DNA from: Gracilaria gracilis
Lineage: Eukaryota > Rhodophyta > Florideophyceae > Gracilariales > Gracilariaceae
Assembly: GCA_030374805.1 (NCBI GenBank)
Contig: JARGSG010000189.1
Location: 1,178,001 to 1,242,000 of the forward strand
Length of the DNA: 64,000 nt
Reading direction: 5' to 3'
The position numbers were made by a program, and so were the translations under genes. The notes beneath the pieces were generated by a model. That model had not been told where the DNA came from. It saw only the letters and a list, made by a program, of their open reading frames with translations, and made no database searches. Positions 39,914-50,142 of this stretch are shown here, piece after piece; position 1 is the first letter of the stretch; each line of letters starts with the position of its first letter.

Positions 39914-42900
39914 TCACAAGTCCTCTGTTAGCAATTGTTTCTGCGTTGCGGCTGAATTATGCATGTTTGGTTGTATAGGTTTCCTCATCTTCTGCCGTCG
40001 TCGACTTTCAGCCTTTTTGCGACGCTTCTTGGCAGCCCGTTCCGGATCAGCAGCGGCGATCAAAGCGGCATTTCTCTTCCGGCTTTGTTTGATATCAGCT
40101 CGCTTACTTCTAAGTTCACTGTAGACCTCAAAGTACTCGGTGGTGCCAATAACCTCTGTCAAAGATTCTTGCAACGTTTGAGCCAACACACGTAACCCTT
40201 CTCCCGTGATTCCACTGTCGTTCATATTATTACCGTCTGCGCCACAGTCCCCGACCTTTTGCGTGACGCCTACTTTTGTTTCAGAAGTATCGGCTGACAC
40301 GAATCGAATATCTCCAGATTCCAATATCTTCATCACTGGGTGGGTATAATGTCGTGCATGCCGATAAATAGTATCGCGATCCCACCGTTTAGCTGACACA
40401 AGAAGGAAGCGCAAGGCACATCCCCTGCGAAGAATATCCGAGCTCTCAAGCTTACCCTTCGACGCAATTCCGGAAACTCTTGCGATGAGCCAATTAAGAG
40501 CTCGGCCTTCTTCTAAATCACTTTCCGGTTCTGAAGATATCGCTTCAGGATGGTCGCTTCCTCTAGCTGAAGGATGTCTCAAATCTCCCATCTTTGGATT
40601 AGTTCGAAGTACATCTGCCATACAGAGCAAGTTCTCAAGAATTTGCTTCGCAAGTGCAGGGGCAAGAATATTGGCTTCCAGTTGCAAACAACATGATCGG
40701 AGAATATCTCGGACGAGATCATTCGAGGACCAAATCAATGAGTGTTCCGGAAAGCTTTTGATAGCTATGTTTCTTCCGCCTGCTGATGACAGATGTCGTC
40801 CAAGAAGTCTAGCAGCAGAGAGACGAACCCATTGATGATTAGACAAAAGAAAAGATGGCAATACCTGCCAAACCGGAAACATATATGGCTGCACTTCTAG
40901 ACTTCTCTTTCCCTTCCATGAGCACCTCGCAAAAGCTTCCTCTACACACAACAAGAACGAATGGATAGATTCCCATCCGTCTTCATCAGAAAGACCGGGC
41001 AGCACAGTGGCTGCTGTGCGAACAACTAGGCCAAGCTGATCAGTACTAAGGCGACCACTCATACATGCAGCTGTTAAGCTAACGGCGCCGGATCTTTGAA
41101 TAACAGGGTCAACAGTCCCTCCCTTTTTCTCAACATGGGAACCCGCTTCGCTAGACAGAGACAGCCCCGACAAAGTAACAGTCATTCTTAGAAGATCAGA
41201 TACTTTCCGCCCGTCCGGAAGCCTCTCGAAAAGAAGCTGAAGACATTGGCTCGCATTTGAACGACAATCGGCATCAACATCACGAGAAACCATAGATGCC
41301 AAAGCCACAAAGAGGTATTCACATTCTCTTTCCAGGACGTGCCCTGGGAATTTGTTCAATACTGCGTGAATGGCGTTCAATGCCGCCAGACGCCCGGCAG
41401 CCAGCTCATAACTTAAGTTGCGCACAAAAAACTCAAGGTTCTGGCGCACGCGCTTTGAACCAAGTGGAAATGAAACCAAGAAAGTCACGGAGAGATTTGT
41501 GCAAGCGTCTCTAAGTTGGCGAGATTGGCAGTGAATAGCCATGTGGTTGACTTTCTCTATAGCATCATAGAGTTTCGGAATGATGACTTGACCGGTCACT
41601 AGAGATCGAAGTACAGAGAGTGCTGCTGCTCGCACTTCAGGACCTCCTGAGTCAATGCATTCACAACTGATGGCGATCAAGGCTTCCACACGCTCTCGAG
41701 AAACAACAGTGAAGTCTTTTGTCCCAACCTCAGACAGCAGAACAGCTGCGGAGCGCAGGCATATTATAAACAAGTTATCTTCTGTCTCTGCAACTCCAGT
41801 GTTGCTAATAGCATTGGTTCCATATGAAAGAACGTTCACAATCGTGTCTGAAAGACTCTTCCCCATTTCTATCCTTCCGGGAAGAGGTAGTTTGAGCATT
41901 CTCTGGGTCACCTTAAAGGCTACCAAGGTTAAGTCATCTCGGCCATAGCTCATAGCTTTGACAATATATGGTAGGAATGGTTCACACATGGCTTGCATCT
42001 TTCTTGAGTCTGAACTCTTTTCCACGATCCTTGTCCAGTTCTTGACTAAAATTGAAGATAAGAATTGCAAACCAAGCTTGGAAATCCTATAGGTGTAGCT
42101 CGAGCTCGTGAACTGCTGCGCGTGGTCCTCATGGGGCTGAAGAGAATCTTTGTGCGTAGCTTGGGATATGACGCCTCTGGTTTCCCAATCAACTAACTTG
42201 TAACAAAAGATGAAGGAATCTTCCAAAATCATACTGGGATTCCTTGAGAAACCAATGATGATGTGCCGCCAAAACTCTTGGATTCTGTGAAACAGCTTTG
42301 AGGACGAAGTATTTGCCAATAGGTTGATGTATGGCTTACAAAAGGTCTCAGCGTGTTCCTTAAATGTAATGCTCTCGGATATAATCTGGGCGCATTCACA
42401 TGCCTTCATAGCTCGGAAGGTTGACTGTCGCTGGCGAGATACAGAGGCGTTAGGATCTTCATATTCTTTCTTGGTCTCATCTATCCCACCTTTAAGCTCT
42501 TCTATGAGGAAATCAGCGATAATATCGTAAACGCTATCCAAAGAATATCGCTCTGTTCCTTTCAGATTGTCATCGAGTATGCCCTTGAGAACTGAATGTA
42601 TAACGAATACACAATTGTCTCGGCGGAACCCTTCAGTTAGGCCAGACAGCACTTGTTGAAGTACGTATCCAAGATACTTTGGACCAAGAATGAGAACAAC
42701 GGAAGTGAGAGCCTTCTTGGCAGAATCGCGAATTCCAGTCCTCCGCGAGCGTAATGCGTTCGTCATTGGGGTGAGCAGAAGAGGGATTAACATATCTTTT
42801 CTGGCAGGTGGAAGCTGTGTAATCAACTGTGCGATTGCTACAGCTACCGGGGCCTGAAACGCTACTGCACCGGGTCTGCTTCTGTGATTTGCTTGCCTGT

Positions 42901-45900
42901 TTGAGTCCTTCACTACATCGCCTTCTACTGCTCCGACAGTAACATATTGAAGCATTCGTGGCATAACCGCATCGGCCAGGTACGCAGACCTTCGGACATA
43001 CTCATCAGATTCTTCCTCATACCGTGGGTAGGCCTCTGCAATCTTAACCAAAAGTTTAAACAACACGTTACAGACGCCATCTCTTGTTTCGTTTCGCAAA
43101 CGCCTCAAAATGTTGCCTAAACATGTTTTGTAGTTCTCCCAGTCCAATAGTCGAGCTGATTCACCAGCCAAGGATACTGCCCATAGTCCTACATCGCGGC
43201 GTGAGCTTTCTTTAGCCTGAAATCCTTTCATATGATGCATTCGAATCTGAGCATCGCTGTTCGCCACCAATTCTAGCGCCATGTTCAGAGCCAGAGGGAG
43301 ACAAAACGATTTTACAAACGCCATATATCGGGATACCAATTGTTCATCAGCGCCTGATAGACTTTCTCTGAAAGACGAAATGCATTTCTCAATATCGCGG
43401 ATCGCTCTTCCTCGGCGATGCGCCTGCAAATGAACTAAGTTTTCGAAAACGTCCACGTTAACGTCAGCGGATGAGGAGAGGCTCTTCATGATTGGGAGTA
43501 TAAGGAGCCCATCATCTTCAGCACCTTGTCCTATATTTGAAGCCCGCACAAATTCTCCAAGACCTCGACAGTACTCCCTTCGACAACCGTCGTCTTTGGA
43601 AGTCACAGTCGCATGGACAAGTGATTCGAATATATGCCTCCTAAACTCCTTTACACCGGCACAGTGAGAATATGCTGCCCATTTCGCCATCAAAGCAATG
43701 GCATATCCCGCGTTTCCACGAACTGCAGTATCATCACTACGGATCGCGGCGAAAGCTCCACAAAAAAGAGCTATGAGAGCTTCTGGACCGCAAGGAACAT
43801 GTTCCTCGCTTAGGACAACCTTCCCTGCGTCTCTAGTACTTTTCTTGATCTGCATGATTCTGTCCTCATCCGACAAGCCTTTCTTTATCATGATGTTTAG
43901 CTCGTTCAAAGCTTCGATTCGTTCATCCAGATCAGGAGAATCAAGCTTTGTTGACTTCATGGCATACATGGACTTCAGAAGCTGACACGCAGATACTAAG
44001 TCGGGTAGATTGGTGATTGAGAGTAGGTCACATAATGCACCGAATGCCAAAGAGTCGTTTGTGAACCTTGAGCGAGATATTTGCGGAATAAGGCGCGATA
44101 TGCTTTTCTGAATCGCAAAGCTTTCATCTCCGGCACCCTTCTCAACTCGGACAGCAATAGCGGACAGAGCCCTCAGTGAAACGTTCGTTGACGATGCATG
44201 CCATTCGCCCGAGATAAGAGATGTGCTCAAAGCATCAGCCACAGAAACCAACATGCGTGTATCCATTAGTTCAAAGGCGGCAAGCATTTCCAGAACTTCC
44301 AAGGATTTAGCGAAAGTCTTGGTCCATGTCTTCCGAGCTTTCTGCCCATTGTCCACTCGGTCGAGAAGTCTTAGCACCAGGATTTGCAGCGCAGTTGATA
44401 ACAGTCCAAGGAGCCGGTTAACGTTGGGAACAAGCAGGGGTCCTAGTTTCGAGTCACGAAGGGATAAGCCCTGACAACACTTCAGGAATCCTTTCGCAAC
44501 GCTGAGAGCAACGTCCACAGTGTCAGCATCGACTTCTGCCCCTTTCATGACACCAAAACAATATTCCATACTCCATGAATCGTCCTTGATGACTTCTTCC
44601 TTCCCATTCATTGCGTCAGATCCCATAACCGCAGCGACATACTGCATTAAAGCCGGGGTCTTCTGAATGGTTCGATTTGTCTCCGTGTTGAAACCAGCAT
44701 CCTTGAGAGTCTGCATAACTCTTCCTGTACAAAAGTACGTCTCAGAAGGACGAATACGATGCATCTCAGAGAATAGTCGAAGAGATCGAGATCGTATTGA
44801 CTGCCCAGGAGGTCCAACACCGGCGTTATGCATCACAATCAAAGTGGCGATTGTCAATTGCTTCCATGATGAAGACGGCAGAGACATTCTACATTGTCTC
44901 ACAATGGCTTCTACAGAGCCAAGGACCGCCTTTTGGACAACGAGGTTTGGCATGGTTAGCGTTGATATGTCGAAGTTCATATCGCTTTCGAGAACTGCGA
45001 TCACGTGGGCTAGTGGCTTCAAAACCAATGATATGAGCTTCGGAAACACAATATCCCACGGTAGCTTAGAAGCCAAGAACGACAGGACCGCAGATCGCTG
45101 GCTATCCTTATTACTCCACTTCCCTTTGAGTTTTGAAAAACATATTCTTGTGAGCACTTCGACAACTTTTTCTTTTCGGTCCAAGTTGTTCTGCTCATTT
45201 TCAAGGCTTGAGAACAGTCCCTCTGTGATCAATGCCAGCTCTTCACGGAAACTTTTCGACTGAGTGAGACGAATGAGAGAATCACGGTATGGTTTGATCC
45301 AAGGGGATCTAGAGACACATAGGCAACGAAGTACCGCAGCTTGGAGCTCGCAGTTGGGTACAGTTAGGTCTGCCAGAAGTCGTGATCGCATACGATTCTC
45401 AAGGGCGATGTCGGTTTCACAACTCTTGAGACCACCTAACTTCTCCAGGAGATTGGTGAAAGCCAAAGCTACCGTTGCTCCCCTTTTCTGTGAAAACAAG
45501 GTGGGGTCCAAGCTAAGGTAAACAGAAATTATGTTAACCCTCCATTTCATAGAGTGCTTGGGTTCCTCACACAAACTCTTGACAACTTCAACAACAACAG
45601 TAGGCGAGTCTGTGGTTGAAACTTCACAACCAGACACTTCATCTTCACCCGAGCCAGCATGGAACAAAAAGGTTTCACGGAGACGCTCATGCAAAACATC
45701 GCTCGTCATTGACTTTTGTTCCCATGCTTTCGCAATCAATCCACCAGCAGATCGTTTTCTCTTCTTCACGAAACTTTCGGGGGTAAGGGCAGGTTTACGC
45801 TTTTTCGACCCTCGGTTGCTTTCGGTCTTCATGTTGCGGTTAGTTTCACCTCCCCCCACGGAATGGTTGAGGTCCTTGGTACTTTGCATCGTATCAGCTA

Positions 45901-48526
45901 CTTCGTCGCCCCCCGCGTCTTCTGCACCTACAATTTCGTCCCTATCAGAACGTCGTCTGCGACAGTAGTCTAGAACATCTTCTTTGCTCGCCATTAGCTG
46001 TTTTGTCACGATTGCCATTGTCAGCTCCTCATCACGACCAGCAGCGAATCTCAGAATCGATCTAGCATCCATCCACAAGAGTCGAAGAGGTGTTTGCAGG
46101 ACTCCAAGACTGAACTGAACAACAGCACGTAAAAGCTCCTTTTCGACCTTTGGACTGTTTTGCACAAGCCTGGCTATCTCCTGGACGAAATTCCGTTTGA
46201 CTGATATAACGCTCATATCCTGAGAGGTTTCATACACACTTCGCATGACGTAAAAAAGACCTTGCACATCAGAATTCCCAATTTGAAAAGCGTTCTGAAG
46301 TTGTTCCAACCCAAGTGCTAAGCTTTGCTCCATGTCGGCGGTTCCTGATAGCAAGTCTGCTTTTCTGACTGTTCCACTCTGCACCATGCAAACGTGGGCT
46401 AGGTTTGCAGCACATAGTATTCTTACTGTTTGGTCTGGATAACTCAAGTTCTCCGTAAGTTTTACCCTCAGTTTTTCAATGTCATCGTGGTCTAATTCTT
46501 TCTTCAAGTTCAGGTTATTAGGAGAGACACGGAAAAAGAAGTCCAAAGCTTGAAGCAGCTCCGAGAATGCTGTGGTTTCCTTTACATCAGATATCAAACT
46601 TCTCACCATCTTGACGACTTCGGAGTCAAGAACCTCTCCAACGTCTGATTCCGTTTTGAGGGATTGGAAACAAGTTGCTCGCAGGAACATGGCTTTCTGT
46701 TCATAACCTAAGTTTTGTTGGCTCGCAGCAGTGCACAAGAGGTGAACACTACCTGGAACAATGACTCGCGACAAGTACTGAAGCACAAGTCCAATGGCCA
46801 TATTCATGTCGTCTTCAAAACCCCTGGTCGTGCTATATTGATCTTTTTCAAAACCTAGGCGGAGCAAACTCAGTATACGAGCTTCCAGAGTTGGGCATTT
46901 CAACCTCACGACATCAATACTTTGCGAACCAGAAAGCCGATCATGCAAGTTAATGAAGCTCAGAGCACTAGAGAGAGCTGGAATCGAGACTCGCGCCCTC
47001 TGCTCATCAGGAGAACCATCATCACGCTTATTGTCATTTTGTGCAATTCTGTCGCATAAGTTCCCAACACCGTGTTGAAGAGCCATCAATCGCGAAAAAT
47101 CCCAATCCTCCCTATGCACATCAAGCACGGCATACAAGGCAGCCCTCACAGAGTGTGGTGCACCGCTCTCCGCAATCTTCGTCAGCACCGGAGATATAGT
47201 ACTTCGACACATCTTTTGTTGAAAAGCAGAAGACGCATATTTGCACACGCTGCACATGGCCGACAAAGACTCAAAGATGATACGACTGTCGTCCACCCTT
47301 TTCCTCGCGCTCTTTGACAAAAAGTTCAATACGCGCTGCAAGAATGGTAGACCCAGCAACACTGAAATGTTATTACCTCCGTAGTGAATCCAATTTCGAA
47401 GCAAACATATGACTCTTAATGCCTCAGGGGATGGTTCATCTGAAAGCAGTCTCTCTCCACACGTGACAAATATGGCAGTGACAGCCCTCGCATCTTTCTC
47501 ATTCGCCACATAACGACAGAGGCTCGCAAAGCAAGTAGACAAGACGCTGAAACAAGGATCCACCAATTTGACGCAAGCGACAGACCGGGAGTGTTCCAAA
47601 AGCTGCTGCAGCGCCGCGGTGATAATGGCTACAGCTCGCGAATGCAAACGACCGGACGGCAATCTGATGGCTTCAAAAAGCGCAGTTCCCAGACCATTTG
47701 CCGCAAAGTTTTGCTGCTCAGCGTCAAGTTGTGAAGAAATGGGGGCGGCGACCACGCTGGTGGTAAGGCGCTGCAGATGCTGATGGTCTCTAGTCTTGCG
47801 GATGAGGTAGCCCAAACAGGATTCTGCAGTCATCTCGCGAATTCTGTAGTGCGGATGCGATAAGAGCGGTAGCAAGCTTTGCACGGTTTGGTGCGGATGA
47901 GCGCTGAGAGTTTGAAGGGCGAGGCGGGTAATTTCGGCGAGCGAAGCAAAAAGAGGAATAAGGGAGTTGGACGGGTCCCATAGAATGGAAGGCGAAGAGG
48001 TGGGTGTGGATGCATGGTTGTTTTCACTGGAAGAAAAGACGGTGTTGTCGAATACGTGCGCGAACGAAGAGATGATGCGGGGAAAGAGGGGATAAAGGTA
48101 TTGAGCACCAATATCAACAAAAATGGCTGTGAGGCAGTTGGCTACAGACACAGTGGCCTCTGCTTGGTGACGAGTGGCTTGTTGAAGCGCTTGAAGACAG
48201 GTGTGGATGAGCTTTTTGCGGTTGCGAAACACCAGAGGCATGGATATAGAGAGCGGCTCGACTTGTTTGTAAAAAGCTTTAAACGAGGCGGTGATATTGG
48301 CTTCAGCCTCCGCGGCCAGCACTATGGCGAAATGAGATTGCGAAGTATGCAGCGGTTTGTCGGGGTGTGCATCGGAAGAAAAGTCGATGGCGGGCAGCGC
48401 AGTGGGTCGCGCGGAGGCGGTGTGCAAACGAGTGCTCAGCGAAGCGAAGCGCCAGCGCTTGGAGCCCGCGGCGAGCGCGTGGTCATCCAGCACCTTGAGC
48501 GGTGCGTTGCCTGTGCTTCCCCTCAT
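39914..48526 (-). CDS. UTP20/DRIM, small-subunit processome component
   Basis: A 2,870-residue HEAT-repeat protein in a single 8.6-kb exon; human UTP20 is about 2,785. It acts in the nucleolus in 18S rRNA processing as part of the SSU processome. The N-terminus has the family pattern of helical repeats, with YLYPLFPRIISSFAHVF and HYRIREMTAESCLGYLIRK (about residue 230). The DRIM-type middle carries blocks such as FQAPVAVAIAQLITQLPP and SRRTGIRDSAKKALTSVVL, and PKYLGYVLQQVLSGLTEGFR. The C-terminus is Lys/Arg-rich (RKRNAALIAAADPERAAKKR, then KKAESRRRQKMRKP), a nucleolar-targeting type. An acidic-basic insertion lies around 880-930. The start ATG at 48526 follows a leader with GGTACCAACGGTAG 60 bp upstream. 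Confidence 0.93.
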   Translation of the reverse strand: MRGSTGNAPLKVLDDHALAAGSKRWRFASLSTRLHTASARPTALPAIDFSSDAHPDKPLHTSQSHFAIVLAAEAEANITASFKAFYKQVEPLSISMPLVFRNRKKLIHTCLQALQQATRHQAEATVSVANCLTAIFVDIGAQYLYPLFPRIISSFAHVFDNTVFSSSENNHASTPTSSPSILWDPSNSLIPLFASLAEITRLALQTLSAHPHQTVQSLLPLLSHPHYRIREMTAESCLGYLIRKTRDHQHLQRLTTSVVAAPISSQLDAEQQNFAANGLGTALFEAIRLPSGRLHSRAVAIITAALQQLLEHSRSVACVKLVDPCFSVLSTCFASLCRYVANEKDARAVTAIFVTCGERLLSDEPSPEALRVICLLRNWIHYGGNNISVLLGLPFLQRVLNFLSKSARKRVDDSRIIFESLSAMCSVCKYASSAFQQKMCRSTISPVLTKIAESGAPHSVRAALYAVLDVHREDWDFSRLMALQHGVGNLCDRIAQNDNKRDDGSPDEQRARVSIPALSSALSFINLHDRLSGSQSIDVVRLKCPTLEARILSLLRLGFEKDQYSTTRGFEDDMNMAIGLVLQYLSRVIVPGSVHLLCTAASQQNLGYEQKAMFLRATCFQSLKTESDVGEVLDSEVVKMVRSLISDVKETTAFSELLQALDFFFRVSPNNLNLKKELDHDDIEKLRVKLTENLSYPDQTVRILCAANLAHVCMVQSGTVRKADLLSGTADMEQSLALGLEQLQNAFQIGNSDVQGLFYVMRSVYETSQDMSVISVKRNFVQEIARLVQNSPKVEKELLRAVVQFSLGVLQTPLRLLWMDARSILRFAAGRDEELTMAIVTKQLMASKEDVLDYCRRRRSDRDEIVGAEDAGGDEVADTMQSTKDLNHSVGGGETNRNMKTESNRGSKKRKPALTPESFVKKRKRSAGGLIAKAWEQKSMTSDVLHERLRETFLFHAGSGEDEVSGCEVSTTDSPTVVVEVVKSLCEEPKHSMKWRVNIISVYLSLDPTLFSQKRGATVALAFTNLLEKLGGLKSCETDIALENRMRSRLLADLTVPNCELQAAVLRCLCVSRSPWIKPYRDSLIRLTQSKSFREELALITEGLFSSLENEQNNLDRKEKVVEVLTRICFSKLKGKWSNKDSQRSAVLSFLASKLPWDIVFPKLISLVLKPLAHVIAVLESDMNFDISTLTMPNLVVQKAVLGSVEAIVRQCRMSLPSSSWKQLTIATLIVMHNAGVGPPGQSIRSRSLRLFSEMHRIRPSETYFCTGRVMQTLKDAGFNTETNRTIQKTPALMQYVAAVMGSDAMNGKEEVIKDDSWSMEYCFGVMKGAEVDADTVDVALSVAKGFLKCCQGLSLRDSKLGPLLVPNVNRLLGLLSTALQILVLRLLDRVDNGQKARKTWTKTFAKSLEVLEMLAAFELMDTRMLVSVADALSTSLISGEWHASSTNVSLRALSAIAVRVEKGAGDESFAIQKSISRLIPQISRSRFTNDSLAFGALCDLLSITNLPDLVSACQLLKSMYAMKSTKLDSPDLDERIEALNELNIMIKKGLSDEDRIMQIKKSTRDAGKVVLSEEHVPCGPEALIALFCGAFAAIRSDDTAVRGNAGYAIALMAKWAAYSHCAGVKEFRRHIFESLVHATVTSKDDGCRREYCRGLGEFVRASNIGQGAEDDGLLILPIMKSLSSSADVNVDVFENLVHLQAHRRGRAIRDIEKCISSFRESLSGADEQLVSRYMAFVKSFCLPLALNMALELVANSDAQIRMHHMKGFQAKESSRRDVGLWAVSLAGESARLLDWENYKTCLGNILRRLRNETRDGVCNVLFKLLVKIAEAYPRYEEESDEYVRRSAYLADAVMPRMLQYVTVGAVEGDVVKDSNRQANHRSRPGAVAFQAPVAVAIAQLITQLPPARKDMLIPLLLTPMTNALRSRRTGIRDSAKKALTSVVLILGPKYLGYVLQQVLSGLTEGFRRDNCVFVIHSVLKGILDDNLKGTERYSLDSVYDIIADFLIEELKGGIDETKKEYEDPNASVSRQRQSTFRAMKACECAQIISESITFKEHAETFCKPYINLLANTSSSKLFHRIQEFWRHIIIGFSRNPSMILEDSFIFCYKLVDWETRGVISQATHKDSLQPHEDHAQQFTSSSYTYRISKLGLQFLSSILVKNWTRIVEKSSDSRKMQAMCEPFLPYIVKAMSYGRDDLTLVAFKVTQRMLKLPLPGRIEMGKSLSDTIVNVLSYGTNAISNTGVAETEDNLFIICLRSAAVLLSEVGTKDFTVVSRERVEALIAISCECIDSGGPEVRAAALSVLRSLVTGQVIIPKLYDAIEKVNHMAIHCQSRQLRDACTNLSVTFLVSFPLGSKRVRQNLEFFVRNLSYELAAGRLAALNAIHAVLNKFPGHVLERECEYLFVALASMVSRDVDADCRSNASQCLQLLFERLPDGRKVSDLLRMTVTLSGLSLSSEAGSHVEKKGGTVDPVIQRSGAVSLTAACMSGRLSTDQLGLVVRTAATVLPGLSDEDGWESIHSFLLCVEEAFARCSWKGKRSLEVQPYMFPVWQVLPSFLLSNHQWVRLSAARLLGRHLSSAGGRNIAIKSFPEHSLIWSSNDLVRDILRSCCLQLEANILAPALAKQILENLLCMADVLRTNPKMGDLRHPSARGSDHPEAISSEPESDLEEGRALNWLIARVSGIASKGKLESSDILRRGCALRFLLVSAKRWDRDTIYRHARHYTHPVMKILESGDIRFVSADTSETKVGVTQKVGDCGADGNNMNDSGITGEGLRVLAQTLQESLTEVIGTTEYFEVYSELRSKRADIKQSRKRNAALIAAADPERAAKKRRKKAESRRRQKMRKPIQPNMHNSAATQKQLLTEDL

Positions 48527-48586
48527 TGTGGCGCGCGGCCGAGATGCAGAGACGCGGACGCAGTCCGGGGTGAGTAACTCTATCTA

Positions 48587-48600
48587 GGTACCAACGGTAG
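48587..48600. repeat. GGTACCAACGGTAG motif (partial)
   Basis: One full half plus an imperfect second half of the GGTACC-GTT-GGTACC motif, 60 bp upstream of the UTP20 ATG. Confidence 0.8.
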
Positions 48601-49172
48601 TGGATGCACGGGCGGAGCCGGGGCTGATGCATGTCGCTGACGGGGACGCGTGGCGGACGACGGCGGGAGGCGGCTGGCTGCAGCGGATGCGGGAGGGGGG
48701 GGGCCGAGAGGATCAAAGTGGACACGTGCGCACATGTGTGTGACGTGAGGAAGTGTTGCACTTTTCGTTTGATGATTGGCGAATCAAAAATAGGTTTATA
48801 CTGTACAATAGCTTGCGGTTCGCGTCTTGAAGCGTTTTGGCTGAGACTGGCGGGTTTGGAGTTATCTGGGTTATCTGCTCCGAGATGCGTTTGCGCTTGG
48901 CGCATACAGCGTGCAGTTATGAAGCGCCGAGTTGAAGCTTGTGGCTCGGACGCACGTTCGCGCAGTTGGAGCGCTTTGTGTGGATGGCGATGCTTTGTTA
49001 CAGCTGAGAACAATGGGACGCGCTTGAAGGTCAAAGAGGGTTAACTTGCTCATAGACAAAGTGACTTTGTACTGTACACATTGTAGGTACAGTAGTGTAC
49101 ATACGAGCATGATGCAGCTGCTCTTAAGAGTTAGCTAACTCTATCTGTGGGGTAAAGTTAGAACACTTCGCA

Positions 49173-49186
49173 GTACCGTTGGTACC
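49173..49186. repeat. GTACCGTTGGTACC motif
   Basis: Matches 14 of 15 bases of the full motif, in the divergent UTP20/kinase spacer. Confidence 0.9.
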
Positions 49187-49819
49187 TGTGTATGGTAACC
49201 GCCGCTGTATGTATCTTGGCGCCATGTGAAGCCGAGCGCGGTTTCCAACGCCAAAGCGAGCGCGCGCACGTTGTAGAGCTAGATACTGTACGCGCGTTCA
49301 ACACGCCGCCTTTAACTGTACGCGCCGGGCGCCACACAGTGGAAGCGCCGGATGGAAGCGCGCGCGCGCGACGGTTGACAGCGTCATCGCACGCAGCCGT
49401 CGGCGCGCGCGCCATGAAGCGCCAAAGCGCCGCGCGCAAGGAGACGCGACGCGTCGCGGCGAGCGCGTCCGTATCATAAGAGCTCGCCGCCATCATCATC
49501 GTTCCTCCGCGCGCACCACGCGCTTGAATTTGGGCGCGCCACCGCGCGCGCCACGGCCGTGGCGCGCGCGCCCACGTGGTGCGCTGCGAGTCGCCGCCGT
49601 CACGCCGCCAAGGGGCGCTGCGCCGGCGCGCGTCGCGCGCGCAAAAAACCGCTGCCGTCGCTGTGCAGCGCGTCGCTGCGTGGCTGCCGCCGTTCCAAGC
49701 GCGCGCGTGTGCGCGAGCGCGAGCGCGTGCCAACGCGGCCGTGCCACACACACAACTCATACGTCGTGCAGCTCTGCTCGCTCCGTGTCACCGCCACTAA
49801 CGCACCGCGCCCCTCCGCT

Positions 49820-49865
49820 CCCCCGCCCCCCCCCCCACCCCCCCCCCCCCCCCCCCCTCCCCCCA
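49820..49865. repeat. Poly-C tract
   Basis: Nearly uninterrupted C with a few A/T/G; similar but shorter tracts occur at 27438 and 31022. All lie upstream of genes. Confidence 0.9.
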
Positions 49866-50142
49866 TCCTCCGACTTACCTTCCTCTCGCCCCGCGCGCGC
49901 CCATTCTTCCCGCCCCGCCACGCTCGCTCCACCTCCTCCCTCCACTCTCCGTCGCGCCCTCCACCCCCCCATCCCCCTACATCACCGCTATCCCCCCCAA
50001 CCACCCATCAACTGACCCACCTTCCGCTCCCTCCCAAATATCCCCCTCATCCCTCCTCCCTCCCCTGTGTAAGCTCAAGCGCCCCCGCCCCCTTCCCCCG
50101 TCGCCCCTTGCACCCCTTCCCCCCTCTCCCTTCCCCACCGCC

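Larger units (their letters stand above)
48527..50142. promoter_or_regulatory. Divergent upstream region of UTP20 and kinase
   Basis: About 1.6 kb with no convincing gene. GGTACCAACGGTAG occurs at 48587-48600 and GTACCGTTGGTACC at 49173-49186, each with TAACTCTATCT 5-35 bp to its left. GAGTTAGCTAACTC at about 49128 is a perfect 14-bp palindrome. CpG-rich alternating runs (GCGCGCGCGC) fill 49250-49740. A C-dominated tract with C18 and C11 runs spans about 49800-49865, and the rest to the kinase ATG is C/T-rich. Long frames through this are Pro/Arg-rich and judged non-coding. Confidence 0.5.
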
